59,847 nucleotides of DNA, taken from NCBI GenBank assembly GCA_021781835.1, contig JAJXWD010000002.1, positions 85,288 to 145,134 on the forward strand. The letters are read 5' to 3'. Shown one piece after another: positions 58,502-59,847 of the stretch. Each line of letters opens with the position of its first letter. Position 1 is the first letter of the stretch. The position numbers and the translations under genes are program-made. The stretch is from Pseudomonadota bacterium (GTDB lineage: Bacteria; Pseudomonadota; Alphaproteobacteria; Acetobacterales; Acetobacteraceae). Below the pieces are notes generated by a model. The model was given only the letters and a program-made list of their open reading frames with translations, was not told the origin of the DNA and ran no database searches.

Positions 58502-58770
58502 TCCCCTTCGCCTGCCTCATCGGCACGCGAATTCAAATATTCTTGCGCTTTCTCAGCGAAACAAGACTTCGTCAATTCCCACAGCGCAGCGTAATCATCC
58601 TTGAGAATTGCCCCCAACGCCGCCACGCGCTGCGCCGGCGGCTGAACCTTCAACACCCGCTGTGCTGCGCGCTCGAGCCGCATGGCGGCAGGCATGATGC
58701 CCGCGTCAAGCATGGCAATCCCAATGGCCCCAAACCCGGCAGTCTCTTCGCGGTGATTTGCAAAACCCAT
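58020..58770 (-). pseudogene. Phage gene split by a one-base frame change at an A7 tract
   Basis: Two overlapping frames cover one apparent gene. The first (from ATG 58770) reads sensibly through MLDAGIMPAAMRLERAAQRV, ALWELTKSCFAEKAQEYLNS and GQGVRAAEAIIILPSPKK, then turns into arginine and glycine-rich nonsense to 58198. The second frame (ending at 58020) becomes sensible after the same point: RAGHAGGAEQAKNQ, RTINAPVAVDALRAARA, IGDYVTEAEAAALYRQANG. The switch lies at a run of seven A on the mRNA strand (58452-58446). Joined, the product is about 249 residues. It is either a real frameshift mutation, a base-calling error in the homopolymer, or a slippage-expressed gene. Confidence 0.6.
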
Positions 58771-58785
58771 GACCTTCCTCCTCGC

Positions 58786-59847
58786 TCACGCCACCAGTTG
58801 GGCGGCTGCTTTGTCCAAAAAATCGCCCATCTCGGCCTGCACCAGGGCAAAGGCTTTCGGGCTGCGGCGCTCAAGCGTCGCCAGGCAATCGGCGCGGCGC
58901 TCATCCGCATCGGCATAGCTCACCGGCGCATTCGGCCAATGCCATCCCCCGGCTGCCGCGCGGCGGAAGGCGTCGAGATGCACCTGATCCATCCCCTCAA
59001 GGCCGCCCGCCTGGGCCGCCACAGCGCGCGGCGGGGGAGCGCCGCACTCAGGCCCAGCGCAATCCGCCTCCTGGAGCCGCCAGGAGCCGCCCTTAAGCCA
59101 ACCGGCAGGCGAGAGCGCCAATCGCCCCCCTGACCGCCTCAGCTCGCGCCTGAGCGCGGCGATGATGCCTTCGGGCGTGGCCCCGAGCCCCAGCGCTTTG
59201 GCGTGGGCCTTGCGGGCATAATCGGGTGCGGTGCGGGCCTCGGGCGGCAACGCGCCCCAAAACGCATCGAATGGATCCTGAGACCTCTCTCTCCCGGGCG
59301 GCGGCTCATCCGCCGTCCCGGCCTCGCGCACCTCGCGCGGAGAGGGTGAACGTAGTGAACCCTCTTCTTCCTTCTTCCCTTCCTCCCTTCCTCCCTTCTG
59401 AAAACACTTTTCCCCACCGGTGGAGAACTGGTTCTCCAGACGTGCGGAAACAGTGGGGAACATATCGGGAACTTCGGGTGCGGGCGGCGGAACGGGCTTG
59501 GCCAGCTCTTCCGGGTCGATGCCCACAAAACCAACAAGCTCAGCCGGCAGAATGCCGCTGTGCGATGGCTTTTTGGGCTTCTGCCATTTCCGGAAATTCC
59601 GGATCGCGCCATACTCGCGCCCATCCACCTCGAACAGGCGCAGAAACTGCAACGCCACCAGCTCGGCGATCAGCGCGTCAATATCGACCTGATCGCACGG
59701 GAAAATGCGCGCCTTGAGGCGGAGTGGGCGCATCTCGACCACGCCATCATCCCACGCCTCGCACCACAGCCCAGGCAAAAGCAGCCGGGCGTAGACAGAG
59801 GCCGTCATGTAGTTCTCGTCCGTGAATAGGCGAGGGTGGATTGAGCG
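58786..59847 (-). CDS. Phage replication-type protein, 5' end outside the window
   Basis: The frame is open to the window edge and upstream codons read RSIHPRLFTDENY before the internal ATG at 59808, so the true start is outside. The N-terminal part (ARLLLPGLWCEAWDDGVVEM, KARIFPCDQVDIDALIAELV, EYGAIRNFRKWQKPKKPS) is the winged-helix domain common in phage replication initiators of the DnaD/O type. A charged linker with a KKEEE run follows, and the C-terminus holds helices ending GDFLDKAAAQLVA. It likely recruits the host helicase to the phage origin (inference). Confidence 0.7.
   Translation of the reverse strand, partial: RSIHPRLFTDENYMTASVYARLLLPGLWCEAWDDGVVEMRPLRLKARIFPCDQVDIDALIAELVALQFLRLFEVDGREYGAIRNFRKWQKPKKPSHSGILPAELVGFVGIDPEELAKPVPPPAPEVPDMFPTVSARLENQFSTGGEKCFQKGGREEGKKEEEGSLRSPSPREVREAGTADEPPPGRERSQDPFDAFWGALPPEARTAPDYARKAHAKALGLGATPEGIIAALRRELRRSGGRLALSPAGWLKGGSWRLQEADCAGPECGAPPPRAVAAQAGGLEGMDQVHLDAFRRAAAGGWHWPNAPVSYADADERRADCLATLERRSPKAFALVQAEMGDFLDKAAAQLVA

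Larger units (their letters stand above)
30950..59847 (-). mobile_element. Large prophage, hybrid lambda-type head and contractile Mu/P2-type tail
   Basis: All recognised genes from 31,019 to the right edge are on the minus strand and belong to one phage. In transcription order they are replication-type genes, a zinc/HTH protein, TerS-TerL-gpW-portal-protease-scaffold-gpD-gpE, head-tail joiners, sheath, tube, chaperones, tape measure, circularisation protein, hub, spike, baseplate, fibre, lysis genes and small secreted proteins. All structural frames look intact. The left border is approximate and the right border is beyond the window. Integrase and repressor are not in the window, so the site and mode of integration are unknown. 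Confidence 0.92.

Overview
The window is GC-rich, dense alphaproteobacterial chromosome. The gene order rpsB-tsf-pyrH-frr-uppS-cdsA-dxr-rseP-bamA-ompH-lpxD-fabZ-lpxA-lpxI is the classic alphaproteobacterial envelope and translation cluster. The use of LpxI, the base composition and the style of the neighbours suggest Rhodospirillales, perhaps Acetobacteraceae, but the family-level guess is inference only.

Positions 1-20,817 hold host housekeeping genes. A tRNA-Asn with its own promoter stands next to two glycosyltransferases and a sulfotransferase of surface-glycan type. A long minus-strand series then runs from 20.5 kb down to 3.8 kb: EVE protein, MsrA, HerA-like ATPase, S2, EF-Ts, UMP kinase, RRF, then isoprenoid and phospholipid precursor enzymes (UppS, CdsA, Dxr), the outer-membrane assembly genes (RseP, BamA, OmpH), lipid A genes (LpxD, FabZ, LpxA, LpxI) and glyoxalase I. 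Positions 20,961-24,966 encode a tripartite EmrAB-OMF-type efflux pump. Positions 25,449-30,691 hold an unknown gene, then a GntR/FCD regulator, acnD and prpF: the AcnD/PrpF branch of the 2-methylcitrate route, without prpB or prpC nearby, and with two matching operator-like palindromes in front of the regulator.

From about 30.8-31.0 kb to the right edge lies one large prophage, all on the minus strand, transcribed right to left and cut by the window edge. It is a hybrid. The head and packaging module is lambda-like (Nu1, gpA, gpW, gpB, S49 protease, scaffold, gpD, gpE). The tail is contractile and Mu/P2-like (sheath, tube, frameshifted chaperone, tape measure, circularisation protein, hub, spike, gp46, gp47/J, gp48, fibre). 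A lysis cassette (GH108 endolysin, 3TM holin, small membrane proteins) and three small secreted proteins follow. The right part carries a replication-type protein, a frameshifted gene, an IS110-like HhH protein and a zinc/HTH protein. No integrase is seen.

The least expected signals are: (1) a two-hairpin element of about 40 bp, present five times, each copy directly in front of a major structural gene (gpW, capsid, sheath, tube, baseplate J), with the Shine-Dalgarno inside the second hairpin and with compensatory changes in the first; (2) six 28-nt repeats at 57.7-58.5 kb, inside two adjacent reading frames, which also expose a frame change at an A7 tract; (3) a canonical GGGTTTT slippery heptamer placed to fuse the two tail-chaperone frames; (4) 8-bp-spaced GTTACC iterons at the start of the small terminase gene, next to a likely cos region.
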